A stretch of DNA of 46,015 nt from Verrucomicrobiales bacterium (GCA_003138485.1 PLGF01000152.1:30893-76907); one strand, 5' to 3'. Counted from the stretch's first letter, positions 1 through 9,272 are shown. Program-made: numbers and translations. The notes: generated from the sequence alone by a model not told the origin.

Positions 1-432
1 GCCCGCTGGTTAAAAAAATTACGCCTAATTACGGTAAATTACGGTGGTTTTGGGAAACGGAATAGCCGCGAAAATGCGCAAAAGGCGCATAAACACAAGA
101 CTTTTTGCGGTTCTTGCGCCTTTTCGCGGAAAGCTCAATGTATTCCAGGGCTCCACTGAAAATTGACGGCGGTGAGGCTTTTCCGCCCTGCGGCACGGAG
201 TTCTCGGCGGTTATGCAGGCTTGTGCACCCTTGTGCATGATAAAAAGGGCGCGGGCTGGAGTTTTTCCGCCGGCCCAGCGAGCTTGAGGGCATTGATAAT
301 CAAGGACATGCAACTCTGCATTTGGAAGTTTTTGAGCGATGCCAGGCAAATGGCTCCGCGGGAGCGGTTTTTTAGGGCGGGCATCGGCCCGCTTGCCAAT
401 CGCGGCGGCCCGCAGTATCATGGGAGGCAGTT
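1..432. other. Upstream region of the S41 protease gene
   Basis: No convincing gene is seen here. The possible reading frames lack family resemblance and run against the protease gene. The first 50 bases hold several aattacg repeats and bases 66-129 hold a hairpin listed separately. The only clear signal is the ribosome binding site gggagg at 422-427, placed before the GTG at 433. Confidence 0.5.
66..129. repeat. Imperfect inverted repeat (hairpin)
   Basis: The arms ccgcgaaaatgcgcaa (66-81) and ttgcgccttttcgcgg (114-129) are complementary at 15 of 16 positions around a 32-nt loop. It lies about 300 bp upstream of the protease gene and has no T-run. It resembles a dispersed palindromic repeat more than a terminator. 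Copy number in the genome cannot be seen from here. Confidence 0.55.
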
Positions 433-1788
433 GTGAAACGTTTTATGAATCGCCGGCTCCTTTACGGGGTCGTCCTCGTTGCTTTGGGCGTCAATTTGCT
501 CTTTGGCGCGCAGCTCTATTTTTATTCGGCCCGCGCTTCGCAAAAGGACGATCCTTACGACAACTACAAATTGCTGGCGGACGTTCTGGAGAAGGTGCGC
601 CAGGAATACGTCGATGGCGATAAATTGACGTATCAAGACCTCATTCACGGCGCCCTCAAGGGCATGCTCAACAGCCTGGACCCCCACAGCGAATTCATGG
701 ACCCGGAAAAATTCGAGGTGCTCAAGAATGACACCGAAGGGGAGTTTGGCGGCTTGGGCATTGAGGTGGAGGTCAAGGCGGAGGCCAACAAGGACAAGAT
801 ATTGACGGTTGTCGAACCGATGGAAGACACACCGGGCTTTCGCGCCGGCATCATGCCCCAGGATCAAATCCTGAAAATTGACGGACGGAGCACGCAGCAC
901 TTCGATCTGGAGGAAGCCGTCAAACGGTTGCGCGGCCAGCCGGGCACCACCGTCACCATCACCGTCCGCCGTCCCTCCACCGGAGTGATCAAGGACTTCA
1001 AATTGGAGCGGGCCGTCATCAAGGTGGACACGGTCAAGGACATCAACGACAAGCGCGACTTTCCGCTTGGCGAGAATGGCATCGGGTATGTTCGCTTGAC
1101 TCAGTTTGGGGAAAAGACCTCCGACGAGCTGGACAAGGCACTCAAGAAGCTGGGGGACCAGGGAATGAAGGCGTTGATCATTGATTTGCGCGATAATCCG
1201 GGCGGTTTGTTGGAGCAGGCCGGGCAGGTTTGCGAAAAATTCCTGCCCCGCGGCCAGCTCATCGTCTCCACTGTGGGCCGGGGGCCGGCGTCCAGCTCGG
1301 AGTACCGCGCCAACGGCCACGGCAAGCGTATTGACTTGCCGATGGTGATCCTGGTCAACGGAAACAGCGCCAGCGCCTCGGAGATCGTGGCTGGCTGCCT
1401 CCAGGATTATCAGTCCACGACCCATGCCATCGTGGTCGGCGAACAGACCTTTGGCAAAGGCTCCGTGCAAAGCATCCTGCCTCTGGCTGACGGTTCCGCC
1501 CTGCGTTTGACCACGGCCAAATACTACACGCCCAGCAAAAAAGTCATTCATGAACACGGCATTACGCCCGACATCGTGGTCCCCATGACGGCGGCGGAAG
1601 AAGTGGATTTGATTTACAAACACATGGCCGGCGCATTGGATATGCTTGACGCCAAGGACCGCGAGCGCGTCGAGCGCCTGCATGACCGCCAACTGGAGCG
1701 CGCCGCCGACTTGCTTAAAGGCGTCCTGCTCTATGCCCAGCACAGCCCGTCCCCATCGCGTGTCGCCGCGGCCGCGGCAGCCCAGTGA
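433..1788 (+). CDS. S41 family C-terminal processing peptidase
   Basis: A 451-aa exported serine protease of the CtpA/Prc type, which trims C-termini of envelope proteins. An N-terminal hydrophobic signal or anchor (about residues 9-28) is followed by an S41 N-terminal helical part, a PDZ domain (about 95-180; motif GEFGGLGIEVE at its start), and the catalytic core. The Ser/Lys dyad is visible as NSASASEIVAG (about residue 310) and GEQTFGKGSVQ (about 342), the arrangement known for this family. Length is typical for CtpA. The start is the GTG at 433, because gggagg sits 5 nt upstream and the next residues form the signal. The gene stands alone and converges on the leftward membrane-enzyme gene. 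It is likely involved in envelope protein quality control; the substrate is unknown. Confidence 0.93.
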   Translation: MKRFMNRRLLYGVVLVALGVNLLFGAQLYFYSARASQKDDPYDNYKLLADVLEKVRQEYVDGDKLTYQDLIHGALKGMLNSLDPHSEFMDPEKFEVLKNDTEGEFGGLGIEVEVKAEANKDKILTVVEPMEDTPGFRAGIMPQDQILKIDGRSTQHFDLEEAVKRLRGQPGTTVTITVRRPSTGVIKDFKLERAVIKVDTVKDINDKRDFPLGENGIGYVRLTQFGEKTSDELDKALKKLGDQGMKALIIDLRDNPGGLLEQAGQVCEKFLPRGQLIVSTVGRGPASSSEYRANGHGKRIDLPMVILVNGNSASASEIVAGCLQDYQSTTHAIVVGEQTFGKGSVQSILPLADGSALRLTTAKYYTPSKKVIHEHGITPDIVVPMTAAEEVDLIYKHMAGALDMLDAKDRERVERLHDRQLERAADLLKGVLLYAQHSPSPSRVAAAAAAQ

Positions 1789-1857
1789 TTTGTTCCCCTC
1801 CGTGAGACCTGGGCGATTTCGCTGTTGAGTGGAACCGAATTGCTCACAGTCAGCCGT

Positions 1858-3786
1858 TCAACCCGTCAACCGCGAGAGCCGGCGCGCCGAGGCGGGGAAA
1901 TCCATGCTCATGGCGAAGGCGCTGACCACGCCCCAGAGCGCCGAACTGAGCAGCAGCCACGCCCCAGGCCCGCACATCGGAGTAAGGGGCGGTCCGCGCA
2001 GCGCCATCAGCACCATGCCAAGGGCCGCGCTTCCCGCCGCCATCCACTGGTAAAGCGGCAGCCCGGCGATGCGCCTTGTCTGAGGCTCCCCTCGATACGC
2101 CTCTTCGGCAAAGCGCGACATTCCGGCCAGGAGCAGGTACAGCCCGGCAATTTGGAAGGGCCCCGCTCCGCTGAACCGAAGCCGCAGCAGAATGATGCCG
2201 ATCACGAGGTTCGCCAGAATCGAGTAGAGCGGGGTGGGGTGGATGGGCGTGCCGGATAATCCAGCCATCTTGACGACGCGCGAATGGGGGTTGGTGACGC
2301 GGATTCCCCAATCCACCGGCCGCCCGTGGCAGCAGCCTTGCACGGCGCAGCGCAGGCGTCCAATCGCCATGGCCCACGGCGCCCCCAAGGCGAAGGCGGC
2401 CATGACGCCGGCGGCCGGGCCTTGGATTAACGCCATAATTGAAAGTGCCGCCAACCCGCCGAGAAGGGAGCCATAGTAGCCGAACGGGCGCAAAAGCGCC
2501 GACGATCCTTCAGCCCATTGGGCAAAAACCCCGGCCCCAATCAACGCGCACAACGCCACCATGACGACCCATCCCAACTGGCTGCCGCCAGCCGACATCC
2601 CGGCGATCAGCAGAACCGCGAAACCCGCCAACCCGGCCCAAAGACCGTGGTTGATGACCCGGAGCGGACCGAAACGCCACGCCTTCCAATGGCTGCCCAG
2701 GCGCTCAATGCAATCAAGCATCCACCTCCACAATTTCTCCGGGCGAAGGCAAACCGCGCCGGTCAGCGCGCCGGCCACAACGTCTGCCAGACTGTGCATT
2801 CCGGTGGTCAGGCACGAAACGCCAAGACCCGCGCACCAGAGCCAGCAAAACGCCGTCCACCGCCGGAGCGATCCGCGCGCGAGATAACCCGCGCAGATCA
2901 CGGCCCAAGTCACATGAAAAGACGGCAGCGACCCAGCCGCGGGCAAGGCCATCCGCTGCTCCCATGCCAGCCATTGGCTCATCCAATCAGTCCCGGCCAC
3001 GGGCCGGAACATTGCCGTCGCGGGCACCGTCGCGTAAAGGAGCGTGTTCAGTCCGGTTGCCATCCAGGCGCTGACCGCCAACAGCCTCATTTGCGCCCGC
3101 TCCGCGCACAGGAGAAAAGTCAGCGGCACAACCAGATAGACGCTGGCGTAAACGGGCATAGTCGCGGGCAAAACGGGTATCGCCCATTCCCAGATCCCTC
3201 GCGTCTCGAACCCATCAGGGGGGATTCCCATCGCCTTCACAGTCAAGTAGGAAATAACGAAGGGAACAAGTGCCGCCAGCGCCGTTCCCACGCGGCGCGA
3301 AAGGGGCCAAAACCCTTTCCCGGACGGCAGCCCAATCCAAGGCGCAGGCAGTTGGGAGCCGAAGCGGCGGCGCAGATCGGGGCCTTCCCAGCCAAGCACG
3401 AGTGCAAGGCAGCCCAAGGCGGCCACCGGCGTGACGATCCAAAGCCCGCTGGCGCTATTTGACAGGATGGCCACGCCCGCGCAACACAGGACGAATCCGA
3501 CATAAATCGGCTGGGAGAGCAAAGCGTAAACTCCGCTCGTCACGACGCGCGGTGGCGGGAAAGCGTTCATGGGAAGTCCGCCGCCGTCGCGCCAAAGCCG
3601 CCACATGGCCAGGACCATCAGCAAACCTCCGAGCGCCAAAAGCGGAATGCCAATCCAGGACGAATGCAAGGGAGCATACGGACACGTCAGCCGCGAACTC
3701 CACGCCCACAATCCAAGTGGCGTCAATACCACAAAGAAGCCGCCATAAGCAACCTTGCCGGCCAGCGGAGGAAGCCTCAGACCCAT
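1858..3786 (-). CDS. Fused PEMT/ICMT-like, PAP2 and Lgt-like membrane protein
   Basis: A 642-aa polytopic membrane protein with three lipid-enzyme-like regions. Residues 1-150 resemble isoprenylcysteine/phospholipid methyltransferases (motif PPPRVVTSGVYALLSQPIY, then a final EGPDLRRRFG where the family usually has EE). Residues about 170-360 resemble PAP2 phosphatases, with PSFH (about 288) and TTGMHSLADVVAG (about 328) matching the PSGH and SRxxxxxHxxxD motifs. Residues about 430-620 resemble prolipoprotein diacylglyceryl transferase, with GRLRCAVQGCCHGRP (about 485) and HPTPLYS (about 519). The ATG at 3786 is preferred over an in-frame start 111 nt upstream, because the upstream extension is not membrane-like and lies inside the preceding gene. 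Overlap with that gene's stop is 10 nt, suggesting translational coupling. Activity of each part is inference; a role in lipid or lipoprotein modification is likely. Confidence 0.75.
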   Translation of the reverse strand: MGLRLPPLAGKVAYGGFFVVLTPLGLWAWSSRLTCPYAPLHSSWIGIPLLALGGLLMVLAMWRLWRDGGGLPMNAFPPPRVVTSGVYALLSQPIYVGFVLCCAGVAILSNSASGLWIVTPVAALGCLALVLGWEGPDLRRRFGSQLPAPWIGLPSGKGFWPLSRRVGTALAALVPFVISYLTVKAMGIPPDGFETRGIWEWAIPVLPATMPVYASVYLVVPLTFLLCAERAQMRLLAVSAWMATGLNTLLYATVPATAMFRPVAGTDWMSQWLAWEQRMALPAAGSLPSFHVTWAVICAGYLARGSLRRWTAFCWLWCAGLGVSCLTTGMHSLADVVAGALTGAVCLRPEKLWRWMLDCIERLGSHWKAWRFGPLRVINHGLWAGLAGFAVLLIAGMSAGGSQLGWVVMVALCALIGAGVFAQWAEGSSALLRPFGYYGSLLGGLAALSIMALIQGPAAGVMAAFALGAPWAMAIGRLRCAVQGCCHGRPVDWGIRVTNPHSRVVKMAGLSGTPIHPTPLYSILANLVIGIILLRLRFSGAGPFQIAGLYLLLAGMSRFAEEAYRGEPQTRRIAGLPLYQWMAAGSAALGMVLMALRGPPLTPMCGPGAWLLLSSALWGVVSAFAMSMDFPASARRLSRLTG

Positions 3787-4574
3787 GTGACTTCCTCCCA
3801 GATTCCCGATCCGGTGAAAATCCCCGAAGCGGTGCGCAGCCGGACGGGTCCCGCCATTTTGGTCTCCCGCGCGGGCGCCATCCCTCTGGCGAGCCACACC
3901 AGCCAGCGTGGAAATGAACGCCGCACGTCCCGGTCACAGAACGGACGCCCGTTCCCTGTTTCCCATTCGCCATGGGCGGTCCGGACCCGCGCGCCCTCCT
4001 TGGAAAACGTCGCATTACTGCCGCTGACGCGGGTGCCGTTCTCCAATAGCAGAGACAATTCCCGTCCGCGCCCCCACCGTATCCACACCAAGCTCGATTC
4101 AGCCGTGTGCGCCCGGCCCCAGGCAAGTTCCCGGAAAGGCAGGCCCGGCCCCTCCGCGTCGATTCGCAGATGCTCCACATACCCAACGCCGCGGGAAACG
4201 GCGCTTCCGCCCGCCCTCCCGGATTGGCCGCCGTTAATCCTTGTGACAGTCGCCTTGGGGGCCAGGCAGTTCCATCGCACCCGCAACCGATCATCCGAGG
4301 CCAGCGCGGCATCGACGCCTCGACCGGACGGTTCCCACCGGGCATGGAATCCATCCGGGCTTTTCCACACCCATTGACCATTTTCCAATCGAGGCTCGCT
4401 CCACTCCTTCCAACCCAAGCGGGAGACAGTTCGCATCGAGCCATTGGGAAGGACTTCGCAGCCGGAGGCCCACGGAATGGCCGGACATCTCCACAGGCCA
4501 AGCCGCGCGCGGTAGCCGAACCAGACCGTGCCGTCTGGAAAGACCGCGTCGAGATACCACTTGTCCAATCGCAT
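3777..4574 (-). CDS. Hypothetical protein, possibly lipocalin/CrtC-like
   Basis: A 265-aa protein that I do not firmly recognise. It begins MRLDKWYLDAVFPDGTVWFGY, a pattern resembling the lipocalin-like fold of hydroxyneurosporene synthase (CrtC) and related sheet-rich proteins. It is rich in Trp, Gly and Arg and contains further strand-like segments such as NGQWVWKSPDGFHARWEPSG. It has no obvious signal peptide and no membrane segment. Its stop overlaps the start of the fused methyltransferase/PAP2/Lgt-like gene by 10 nt, so the two are probably one transcript and may work on the same lipid. No ribosome binding site is evident at the ATG. The CrtC likeness is an impression from motifs only. 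Confidence 0.6.
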   Translation of the reverse strand: MRLDKWYLDAVFPDGTVWFGYRARLGLWRCPAIPWASGCEVLPNGSMRTVSRLGWKEWSEPRLENGQWVWKSPDGFHARWEPSGRGVDAALASDDRLRVRWNCLAPKATVTRINGGQSGRAGGSAVSRGVGYVEHLRIDAEGPGLPFRELAWGRAHTAESSLVWIRWGRGRELSLLLENGTRVSGSNATFSKEGARVRTAHGEWETGNGRPFCDRDVRRSFPRWLVWLARGMAPARETKMAGPVRLRTASGIFTGSGIWEEVTWV

Positions 4575-4854
4575 CTTGATGGAGAGCTTTGCACACCGCG
4601 GCGCTCATTGCCAAATTGATAAAATCAATGCGCGCCGCAAAAAATTCAATGCTCCCTCCGTGCGCAGTGGAAACCCCCAATCCGTGGCGAAGTTCGGTAG
4701 CAGGGCGAGGCCGAGCCTTTTCCGAGGGGAGGCTCCGAAGGAGCGTCGCCCTATCGGCCTCACCTTTTCGGCGCGTTGTTCCCTCGTTTCGCTAACGATT
4801 GCGGTGGCAAACTTCCGGGTTGAAAAGAGCGCGCGCCATCGTTACACTGCGACT
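4575..4854. other. Divergent intergenic region with a possible palindrome
   Basis: This separates the leftward membrane-enzyme pair from the rightward tsaD group, so promoters for both should lie here, though none is clear. Around 4703-4762 the arms agggcga and tcgccct enclose further pairing bases (gagcc/ggctc). The string ctccgaaggagcgtcgccct resembles cttcgcaggagcgtcgcacc at about 24416, hinting at a dispersed repeat. Confidence 0.35.
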
Positions 4855-5085
4855 ATGTTCAACGCTGAACAAATACGCGCCCTGCTGACCGCCAGAGAGT
4901 TCCGGCCGTTCCGGGTTTGCCTTTCGGGTGGCGCCAGTTATGAGATCACAAATCACGACATGGCGCTGGTGGGCCGCAATTCCGTTGAAATCGGAGTCAA
5001 TCCAGACCCCAACGGCATCGCCGAGCGCTTCGTCCGCTGCGCTATCATACACATTGCGCGCATCGAAGACCTCCAAGCCGCCTGA
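4855..5085 (+). CDS. Small conserved hypothetical protein (76 aa)
   Basis: A 76-aa acidic protein starting MFNAEQIRALLTAREFRPFR. It resembles a short family I associate with planctomycetes and verrucomicrobia, whose members begin with a helix ending in a PF..F motif, then a G-x-x-Y-E-I strand and a HxDxAxVG turn; here GGASYEITNHDMALVG. No function is known to me. The start is the ATG at 4855, which fits the family length; a longer in-frame extension upstream has no family resemblance. It ends 12 nt before tsaD, so it is probably co-transcribed with it. Confidence 0.72.
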   Translation: MFNAEQIRALLTAREFRPFRVCLSGGASYEITNHDMALVGRNSVEIGVNPDPNGIAERFVRCAIIHIARIEDLQAA

Positions 5086-5097
5086 TGGCCAGGCGAC

Positions 5098-6129
5098 ATG
5101 ACCCTTCTTGCCATTGAAACTTCCTGCGACGAAACCGGCGTTGCGATAATTCGAGAGGGCCGGGTTCTGTCCAACGTCGTTGCGTCGCAGACGGCCATCC
5201 ACGCGGAATACGGGGGGGTGGTGCCGGAGTTGGCCACGCGCGAGCATTTGCGCAATTTCATGCCGGTGGCCGCCGAGGCGTTGCGCCAGGCGTCCGTGAC
5301 GCCCGCCGGGTTGGACGCGGTGGCCGTCACGCGCGGGCCGGGGCTGCCCAGCGCGCTGCTGGCCGGCCTGAAAGCGGGCCAGGCTTTGGCCTTCTGCCTG
5401 CGCAAGCCCATTGCCGGCATTCACCATCTCGAGGCGCATTTGTATTCACCCTGGATTCTGGCAGACCCGCCCCGGGGCGATTTCGCGCAATTCGAGCCGT
5501 CGGTTTCCCTCGTGGCCAGCGGTGGGCACACGCTGCTGGTGCATGTGCGGGGTCTTTTCAATCACCGTGTGCTCGGCGCGACGCTCGACGACGCGGCTGG
5601 AGAATGTTTTGACAAGATCGGCAAGCTCATGGGACTGGCCTATCCGGCAGGGGCGCAAATCGACCGCCTGGCCGCGGACGGGAATCCCAAGGCGTTCCAG
5701 TTTCCGCGGCCCATGCTGGCGGAGGCGAATGATGATTTCAGCTTCGCCGGTTTGAAAACGTCGGTCCGCTATTTCTTGGAAAAGAATCCCGGCCTGCTGG
5801 ACGACCCGCGCCGCCTGCGGGATGTCTGCGCCAGCGCCCAGGCCGCCATCGTCGAGGTGCTGGCGGGCAAGACCGCGCGCGCCGCCCGGCGGCTGGGGGC
5901 GCGGTGTGTCACTGCCTCGGGCGGCGTGGCGTGCAACAACGCGCTGCGCCGGGAATTGGCCGCCGCCTGCGCGCAAGCCGGCATGAGGCTCCGTCTGGCC
6001 GAGCGCGTTTTTTCGACTGACAATGCCGCCATGATCGGTATTTTGGCCGAACGCAAGCTGATGGCCGGAGCGGGGGAGATGGACCTGGATGCCGAAATCG
6101 AACCGAACTGGGCCTTGCCGCTTGCTTGA
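5098..6129 (+). CDS. tsaD: tRNA N6-adenosine threonylcarbamoyltransferase
   Basis: TsaD (343 aa) transfers the threonylcarbamoyl group from TC-AMP to A37 of tRNAs that read ANN codons, working with TsaB and TsaE in the cytoplasm. It is recognised by the N-terminal LLAIETSCDETGVAI, the metal-binding HHLEAHLYS (His residues about 110 and 114), TLDDAAGECFDKIGKLMGLAYPAG, and the C-terminal ASGGVACNNALRREL and STDNAAMIG motifs. Length matches the family and all ligand positions appear intact. The ATG at 5098 directly begins the conserved fold. It lies 12 nt after the 76-aa gene and 9 nt before the M20 dipeptidase gene, so the three are likely an operon. Confidence 0.97.
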   Translation: MTLLAIETSCDETGVAIIREGRVLSNVVASQTAIHAEYGGVVPELATREHLRNFMPVAAEALRQASVTPAGLDAVAVTRGPGLPSALLAGLKAGQALAFCLRKPIAGIHHLEAHLYSPWILADPPRGDFAQFEPSVSLVASGGHTLLVHVRGLFNHRVLGATLDDAAGECFDKIGKLMGLAYPAGAQIDRLAADGNPKAFQFPRPMLAEANDDFSFAGLKTSVRYFLEKNPGLLDDPRRLRDVCASAQAAIVEVLAGKTARAARRLGARCVTASGGVACNNALRRELAAACAQAGMRLRLAERVFSTDNAAMIGILAERKLMAGAGEMDLDAEIEPNWALPLA

Positions 6130-6138
6130 AGCATTGCC

Positions 6139-7500
6139 ATGAACGCCGTCCTGGATTACATTGAGCGGAACAAAAAACGTTTTGTTGACGAACTTTGCCA
6201 GTATCTCCGCTTTCCCAGCGTATCCGCCCAGCCCGATCATCGCGCGGACATGGCGGCGTGCGCGGAATGGCTGGCCGGGCATTGCCGCGCGCTTGGTTTG
6301 GAGGCGCGGGTGTGCCCGACGGCGGGCCATCCGGTGGTGGTCGCCGGGACGCGCCGCGCGGGCCGGCCGCATTACGTGGTTTATGGACATTATGATGTAC
6401 AGCCGGCGGAGCCGTTCGAGTTGTGGAAAAGCCCGCCCTTTGAGCCGCGGCTGGAGGGGCGCTCGGTCTTTGCCCGCGGGGCGTGCGACAACAAGGGGCA
6501 GAATCTGGCGCACATCAAAGCCGTCGAGGCCTATCTCAAGACCAACACCGAGCTTCCCTGTGACCTGACATTCGTGATCGAAGGCGAGGAGGAAGTCGGC
6601 AGCGGGAACCTGCAAGCCTTCCTCCAGGCCAATCGCCGGGAGCTGGCCTGCCGCGCCGTTGTCATTTCCGACACCGGCATGCCGGACTTGAAACATCCGG
6701 CCCTGACTTATGCGTTGCGGGGCATTCTGGCTTGCGAGGTCACCCTGCGCGGGCCGTCGCGCGACCTGCATTCGGGCATTTTTGGCGGCTCGGTCGATAA
6801 CCCGGCGATGGCCCTCTGCCAGATGCTCGCCCAATTGCGGGACAAGAAGGGGCGCGTGAACATTCCCGGTTTCTACGACGATGTCGCAAGGCTTTCCGCC
6901 TACGAACGCGCGGAGGCGGCGCGCATCCCGCAAACGGCGGCGCAATACCGCAAATTCCTGGGTGTGCCCCGCCTCTTTGGCGAAAGCGGCTACACCTTTG
7001 TCGAACGGCGCAGCGCGCGCCCCACCGTCGAAATCAACGGCCTGACCAGCGGCTACCAGGGCGAAGGCAGCAAGACCATCGTTCCGTCCTCCGCCACGGC
7101 CAAATTGACTTTCCGCCTGGTGCCAAACCAGGACCCTGAGCGCGTCCGCAAACTCGTCTTGCGCCGATTGAAGGAGTTGTGTCCGCCCACCGTGAAAATG
7201 GAGGTGCGGGCCGGCCACGGCGCCGAGCCGTACATCGTCTCGCCGACCAGTCCGCTGGCGCAGGCGGCATTGCGGACATTGCGCGAGGCCTTTGGACACG
7301 AGCCAATCTTGATGCGGGAAGGAGGTTCCATCCCGATTGTCACCCAATTCAAGAAGGTGCTGCGCGCCGATTCATTGTTGCTGGGCCTGTCCCTGCCGGA
7401 CGACAACGCCCATTCGCCAAACGAGAAATTCAGCCTGGACTGTTTTGAGGGCGGCATCCGGATGGGAGCGTTGCTGTGGCGCGAACTGGCCAAGCTGTAG
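6139..7500 (+). CDS. M20 family dipeptidase
   Basis: A 453-aa cytoplasmic metallopeptidase of the M20 dipeptidase (PepV/CNDP-like) group, with no signal peptide. Two-zinc-site motifs are visible: VVYGHYDVQPAEP (first His and its Asp), RGACDNKGQNLAHI (bridging Asp), EGEEEVGSGN (catalytic Glu and metal Glu), SDTGMPD, and a C-terminal PNEKF segment preceded by a DDNAHSPN stretch. The dimerisation (lid) domain occupies about residues 210-330, starting at LRGPSRDLHSGIFGG. It probably hydrolyses dipeptides or small peptides in peptide turnover. It starts 9 nt after tsaD. Confidence 0.93.
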   Translation: MNAVLDYIERNKKRFVDELCQYLRFPSVSAQPDHRADMAACAEWLAGHCRALGLEARVCPTAGHPVVVAGTRRAGRPHYVVYGHYDVQPAEPFELWKSPPFEPRLEGRSVFARGACDNKGQNLAHIKAVEAYLKTNTELPCDLTFVIEGEEEVGSGNLQAFLQANRRELACRAVVISDTGMPDLKHPALTYALRGILACEVTLRGPSRDLHSGIFGGSVDNPAMALCQMLAQLRDKKGRVNIPGFYDDVARLSAYERAEAARIPQTAAQYRKFLGVPRLFGESGYTFVERRSARPTVEINGLTSGYQGEGSKTIVPSSATAKLTFRLVPNQDPERVRKLVLRRLKELCPPTVKMEVRAGHGAEPYIVSPTSPLAQAALRTLREAFGHEPILMREGGSIPIVTQFKKVLRADSLLLGLSLPDDNAHSPNEKFSLDCFEGGIRMGALLWRELAKL

Positions 7501-7645
7501 TGGAATTTGTCGCGGGCCGCGGAGAACTCCCATCCCAGGCAGCCGCTGTCAACGAAAAGGTGCAAATAGTGAGGACTGACACGAATGGCGCTTACGAAGC
7601 GAAGCCAAAAAGCATTAAATGTTTGACCACGTCTCCAATCGTCCG

Positions 7646-9193
7646 ATGATCAATCGGCGGCGTTTCATTGCGGTTGTTGGGCTGGCAACCGGCGCGCTGG
7701 CAGGCGTTCCTTTGTACGCGCAGGAAAGCCCGACCCGTTTTCGGCTGACGCTTGGAAACGCGGCGAACAATGCTGTGCCCGTTGATTACCTGGGCTTCAG
7801 TTGTGAATCCTCTCAACTGGGGGATCCAACTTTTTTTGCCGCGGACAACCGCGAACTGGTCTCGCTGTTTAAGACGCTCGCTCCCGAAGGCATTTTGCGG
7901 CTGGGCGGCAATTCCAGCGAATTTTGCTGGTGGAAGACCTCAGCGACGGGCCAACCACCGGAGTTGCCGGCTTCCGCCCAGGGTGCCGACAACTGGATGC
8001 CGCATTCGTTCACGGCGATTGAACCGGTTGCCGTTGACCGCCTGGCTGAATTCTTAAAGGCGACGGCTTGGAAGGCCATTTACGGTTTGAATCTCGGCAC
8101 AGGATCGCCTGAACGGGACGCTGAAGAAGCAGCCTATGTCGCCAGGAAGCTCGGCAAACGGCTGCTCTTTCTTCAGATTGGCAATGAACCGGAATTTTAC
8201 CGCGATGCCAACAACCGGTTGCGCTCTCAGGACTGGAATTTTGACAAATATCTTGCGCAATGGATGACCTTCGCCAAAGCGGTCATAGCCCGCGTGCCGG
8301 AAGCGCGGTTTGGCGGGCCGGATATCGGTTCCAACGCGCAGTGGATCGCTCGTTTTGCGCGGGAAGCTCCGCCCATGCTGCCCGGCCGGATTGTGGCGTG
8401 CAGCGGACATTATTATGTCATGGGGCCTCCGGACAATCCCGGCGTCACCGCCCAGAGATTGCTCGCTCCGGACCGCAATGTGGATCGGGAAGTGCCGCGC
8501 ATCATCAGCGTGGCCAGTGAAACGCACCTCGTCTATCGGATGACGGAGGGCAACTCCTGCTACCGTGGCGGCAAGCCGGGGGTGAGCAATGCCTTTTGCT
8601 CGGCGCTCTGGGCGGCGGATTATCTTCTCAAACTGGCGAGCTTCGGCTGTGCCGGGGTGAATCTTCATGGCGGCGGGGCCGGGGTGATTCGCGGTTCCCT
8701 CGGCGGCCATCTGCCGGGAGAGAACCTTTCACCTGACGGCGCTGCCATCGCGGCGGAGGGCAGCTTTTACACGCCCATTGCCGGCAGTCGCGAAAAGGGT
8801 TTCAAAGCCCGGCCGGTCTTCTATGGCATGAAGCTGGCTGGAACCTTGGCAGGAGGCAAAATGCGTCCAGTGAGTTTTGACCAGGCTCCGGTCAATGCCA
8901 CCGCGTGGGCGGCAGACATGCCGGACGGCAGCACCCGATTGGTTTTGATCAACAAAGATGCCCGTCAGAAATTGCAGATTTCCATTCCTTCCGCCCGCGA
9001 CGCAAAACTATGGCGGTTGCAGGCGCCCGGGTTGACCGCCACTTCGGCAGTAACGCTTGCGGGCGCGGAAATTAGTTCCGGGAAAACGTGGCGTCCGTCT
9101 GAGGAGGCGCATCTTGCCGGCAAGAACAGGGAATTGCAGTTGGAAATGGAGCCGGCATCGGGCGCCGCTTTGTTCTTCAAGGGGAGAGTTTAG
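7646..9193 (+). CDS. Exported GH79-like glycoside hydrolase
   Basis: About 515 aa. It begins MINRRRFIAVVGLATGALAG, a Tat-like twin-arginine signal followed by cleavage near LYAQ. The TIM-barrel core resembles family GH79 (beta-glucuronidase/heparanase type). LFLQIGNEPEFY carries the likely acid/base Glu (about residue 181) and MTEGNSCYRGG the likely nucleophile Glu (about 301), spaced much as in characterised GH79 enzymes. A small C-terminal beta-sandwich follows from about residue 400. An in-frame ATG at 7619 would add nine residues; I prefer 7646 because the twin-Arg then falls at the normal place, but neither has a clear ribosome binding site. The substrate is probably a uronic-acid-containing polysaccharide; this is inference. 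The gene stands alone, followed by the insertion sequence. Confidence 0.82.
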   Translation: MINRRRFIAVVGLATGALAGVPLYAQESPTRFRLTLGNAANNAVPVDYLGFSCESSQLGDPTFFAADNRELVSLFKTLAPEGILRLGGNSSEFCWWKTSATGQPPELPASAQGADNWMPHSFTAIEPVAVDRLAEFLKATAWKAIYGLNLGTGSPERDAEEAAYVARKLGKRLLFLQIGNEPEFYRDANNRLRSQDWNFDKYLAQWMTFAKAVIARVPEARFGGPDIGSNAQWIARFAREAPPMLPGRIVACSGHYYVMGPPDNPGVTAQRLLAPDRNVDREVPRIISVASETHLVYRMTEGNSCYRGGKPGVSNAFCSALWAADYLLKLASFGCAGVNLHGGGAGVIRGSLGGHLPGENLSPDGAAIAAEGSFYTPIAGSREKGFKARPVFYGMKLAGTLAGGKMRPVSFDQAPVNATAWAADMPDGSTRLVLINKDARQKLQISIPSARDAKLWRLQAPGLTATSAVTLAGAEISSGKTWRPSEEAHLAGKNRELQLEMEPASGAALFFKGRV

Positions 9194-9272
9194 CCTGACA
9201 GCAATTCGATAATGGTGAGGCTCTTTCAAAGCTCCCTGAGTACTATAACGTCTAATGGCCCTCGTCGTTCAT

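Noticed and set aside
418-1743. Antisense 441-codon frame over the S41 protease
   Set aside because: It has no family resemblance and is explained by GC-biased codon use of the real gene.
3455-4594. Long minus-strand frame overlapping the hypothetical protein in another frame
   Set aside because: It is Arg/Pro/Gly-rich with no motif or plausible start; the 265-aa frame has a sensible start and couples to the next gene.
5446-7347. Antisense 633-codon frame over tsaD and the dipeptidase
   Set aside because: It crosses two well-recognised genes on the other strand and shows no conserved motifs.
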